Source: Flavobacteriaceae bacterium (GTDB lineage: Bacteria; Bacteroidota; Bacteroidia; Flavobacteriales; Flavobacteriaceae). From it: DNA of 6,682 nt. The notes beneath the pieces were generated by a model. The model saw nothing but the letters and a program-made list of their open reading frames with translations, had not been told where the DNA came from and did no database searches. Position numbers and translations under genes: made by a program. This document shows, one piece after another, positions 5,653-6,682 of the stretch (position 1 is its first letter; the number at the start of each line of letters is the position of its first letter). Location of the stretch: the NCBI GenBank assembly GCA_030694835.1, contig JAUYUF010000197.1, positions 1-6,682 of the forward strand, written 5' to 3'.

Positions 5653-5859
5653 ATTTAATAGGTATTTGTATCTAGAATTTTCAGTATTTTTTTGTATCTT
5701 TAGTAAGTTCATTTCCAGTTATAAAGCTATTTTTTCTATGCTTTTGAATACTGTTGTTTAATGAGCTTTCATAGGTGCGTTTATTGTAAATCACCTTTTG
5801 TAAAGTTCTTAATAATTCACTTTTTAAATTGTTAACTTCTTATTTTAATTCTAGTTATT
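5653..5859. other. AT-rich intergenic leader of the slipin gene
   Basis: No gene, RNA or clear repeat is visible. TATCTTTA at 5695-5702 fits seven of eight positions of the TAnnTTTG -7 box and follows a T-run. However, the nearest TTTG upstream (5665-5668) is 26 bases away, too far for a normal -33 element, so a promoter here is only suggestive. If used, it would give an mRNA leader of about 150 bases before the ATG at 5860. Confidence 0.3.
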
Positions 5860-6606
5860 ATGAATCCTGCGCTATTTTTTATACTAATTGTATTGTTTTT
5901 TCTACTCAGTGGTATCCGAATTATTTATGAATACAAACGCGCTCTAAAATTCAGGTTTGGGAAATATGTTGAAATTTTGGAACCTGGTTTTCGATGGATT
6001 ATTCCTGCAGTTGAATCTATTCAGATTGTTGATATAAGAGTAATTACTTTTAATATTGTTTCTCAAGAAGTGATGACATCCGATAACGTTCCTTGTAGTA
6101 TTGATGGAGTGGTATTTTTTAAAATTAACGATCCTGAAAAAGCAGTTTTGGAAGTTGAGGCTTATCATTTTGCGATTACTCAATTAGCACAAGCAGCTTT
6201 ACGAGATGTTTGTGGTAAAGTAGAATTGGATACCATTTTATCTAAAAGGGAAGAAATGGGGCAAAATATCAAAGCGATTGTAGAAGTGGAAACTAAGGTT
6301 TGGGGTATTGAAATTATTGATGTTAAGATTAAAGATATACAATTGCCAGAAAATATGAAACGGATGATGGCCAATCAGGCTGAAGCTGAGCGTTCTAGAA
6401 GAGCGCAAGTTATTCTAGCTTTAGCAGAAGAACAAGCTGCTTGGAAGTTGTTAGAAGCTGGTAAAATAATAGATCAATCGCCTTCAGCTATTAAATTGAG
6501 ATTATATCAAACGCTATCACATATCGCAGCTGAAAAGAATTCAACCATTCTTTTCCCATTTCCAGAGGAAGTATTGCATGCTTTAACAAAAAACCATTCT
6601 AAATAA
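5860..6606 (+). CDS. Slipin (SPFH/band 7/stomatin-like membrane protein)
   Basis: This 248-residue protein is a complete prokaryotic slipin, a membrane scaffold that oligomerises at the inner membrane and is linked to membrane organisation and protein turnover. One N-terminal membrane segment covers about residues 4-22. The SPFH domain follows: YKRALKFRFGKYVEILEPGF (25-44), IVDIRVITFNI (56-66), the DNVPCSIDGVVFFKINDPEKA segment (75-95), LRDVCGKVELDTILSKRE (114-131) and WGIEIIDVKIKDIQLPE (148-164). An Ala/Glu-rich coiled-coil stretch lies at about 170-200, and the C-terminal signature KNSTILFPFPEE is at 226-237. Length and motif order match the family. Such genes are often paired with an NfeD-type membrane protein gene; none precedes it here and the window ends 76 bases later. 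The start is the first ATG, with an A/T-rich leader and no Shine-Dalgarno. Confidence 0.92.
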   Translation: MNPALFFILIVLFFLLSGIRIIYEYKRALKFRFGKYVEILEPGFRWIIPAVESIQIVDIRVITFNIVSQEVMTSDNVPCSIDGVVFFKINDPEKAVLEVEAYHFAITQLAQAALRDVCGKVELDTILSKREEMGQNIKAIVEVETKVWGIEIIDVKIKDIQLPENMKRMMANQAEAERSRRAQVILALAEEQAAWKLLEAGKIIDQSPSAIKLRLYQTLSHIAAEKNSTILFPFPEEVLHALTKNHSK

Positions 6607-6620
6607 GAATGGATTTTATT
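6594..6620 (+). terminator. Terminator-like hairpin at the slipin stop
   Basis: CCATTCT at 6594-6600 pairs perfectly with AGAATGG at 6606-6612 around the 5-base loop AAATA, and ATTTTATT follows. The stop codon TAA (6604-6606) lies within the hairpin. The stem has only three G-C pairs and the T-run is interrupted, so it would be a modest intrinsic terminator. It suggests that the slipin gene ends its transcription unit. Confidence 0.45.
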
Positions 6621-6656
6621 TATATTAAAAACTCCATTTGGTGTAATTATTGAAAA

Positions 6657-6682
6657 TGTCAGTTCGAGTGTTTTTTGTGTAG
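6657..6682. repeat. Possible left arm of an interspersed palindromic repeat
   Basis: TGTCAGTTCGAGTG at 6657-6670, followed by a T-run, resembles the first arm of dispersed palindromes I recall from Bacteroidota intergenic regions, where an inverted arm with CTCGAACTGACA-like sequence follows. The window ends before the second arm could appear, so this rests on half an element. Confidence 0.3.

Noticed and set aside
5695..5702. Promoter for the slipin gene (TATCTTTA)
   Set aside because: The -7 box is imperfect and no TTTG lies at the proper distance, so it was kept only as a remark.
6608..6638. Alternative terminator stem AATGGA/TCCATT after the slipin gene
   Set aside because: It is shorter and has a long loop. 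It competes with the better 7 bp hairpin at 6594-6612.

Overview
The window looks like chromosomal DNA from a member of the phylum Bacteroidota. The evidence is low GC, gene starts without Shine-Dalgarno sequences (A-rich leaders instead), one good match to the Bacteroidota promoter TTTG-N19-TAnnTTTG, and protein families typical of the phylum. I cannot name a genus from the sequence alone. All credible genes are on the + strand.

Bases 1-826 hold no convincing gene. They carry a cluster of hairpins (about 211-452), then short-period tandem arrays of 7-base and 8-base units (489-516 and 566-676). Next comes a probable three-gene operon (827-4292). It begins with a class III PLP-dependent aminotransferase of the type embedded in polyketide/nonribosomal peptide megasynthases, here as a separate gene cut by an in-frame TAA. 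A GNAT-like acyltransferase follows, then a cytoplasmic serine hydrolase of the beta-lactamase/penicillin-binding-protein class, whose start overlaps the GNAT stop by one base. Together they suggest a small amine/acyl-modifying pathway. Its product is unknown, and the aminotransferase may no longer work.

The gap 4293-4586 holds an interspersed palindrome, a second 8-base/7-base tandem array laid out like the first, and the promoter. The promoter drives a TagG/Wzm-type ABC-2 permease for polysaccharide export (4629-5513), and no ATPase gene lies beside it. After the permease come a 7-base tandem array, what looks like the left end of a decayed insertion sequence, and a slipin (SPFH/band 7 membrane protein, 5860-6606) with a terminator-like hairpin at its stop codon. 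The window ends inside what may be another interspersed palindromic repeat.

The two most interesting points are the in-frame stop in an otherwise intact aminotransferase, and the recurring intergenic arrays: two blocks of seven octamers, each followed by four heptamers. I see no convincing new defence or mobile system. The unusual content is the operon's gene combination and the intergenic repeat architecture.
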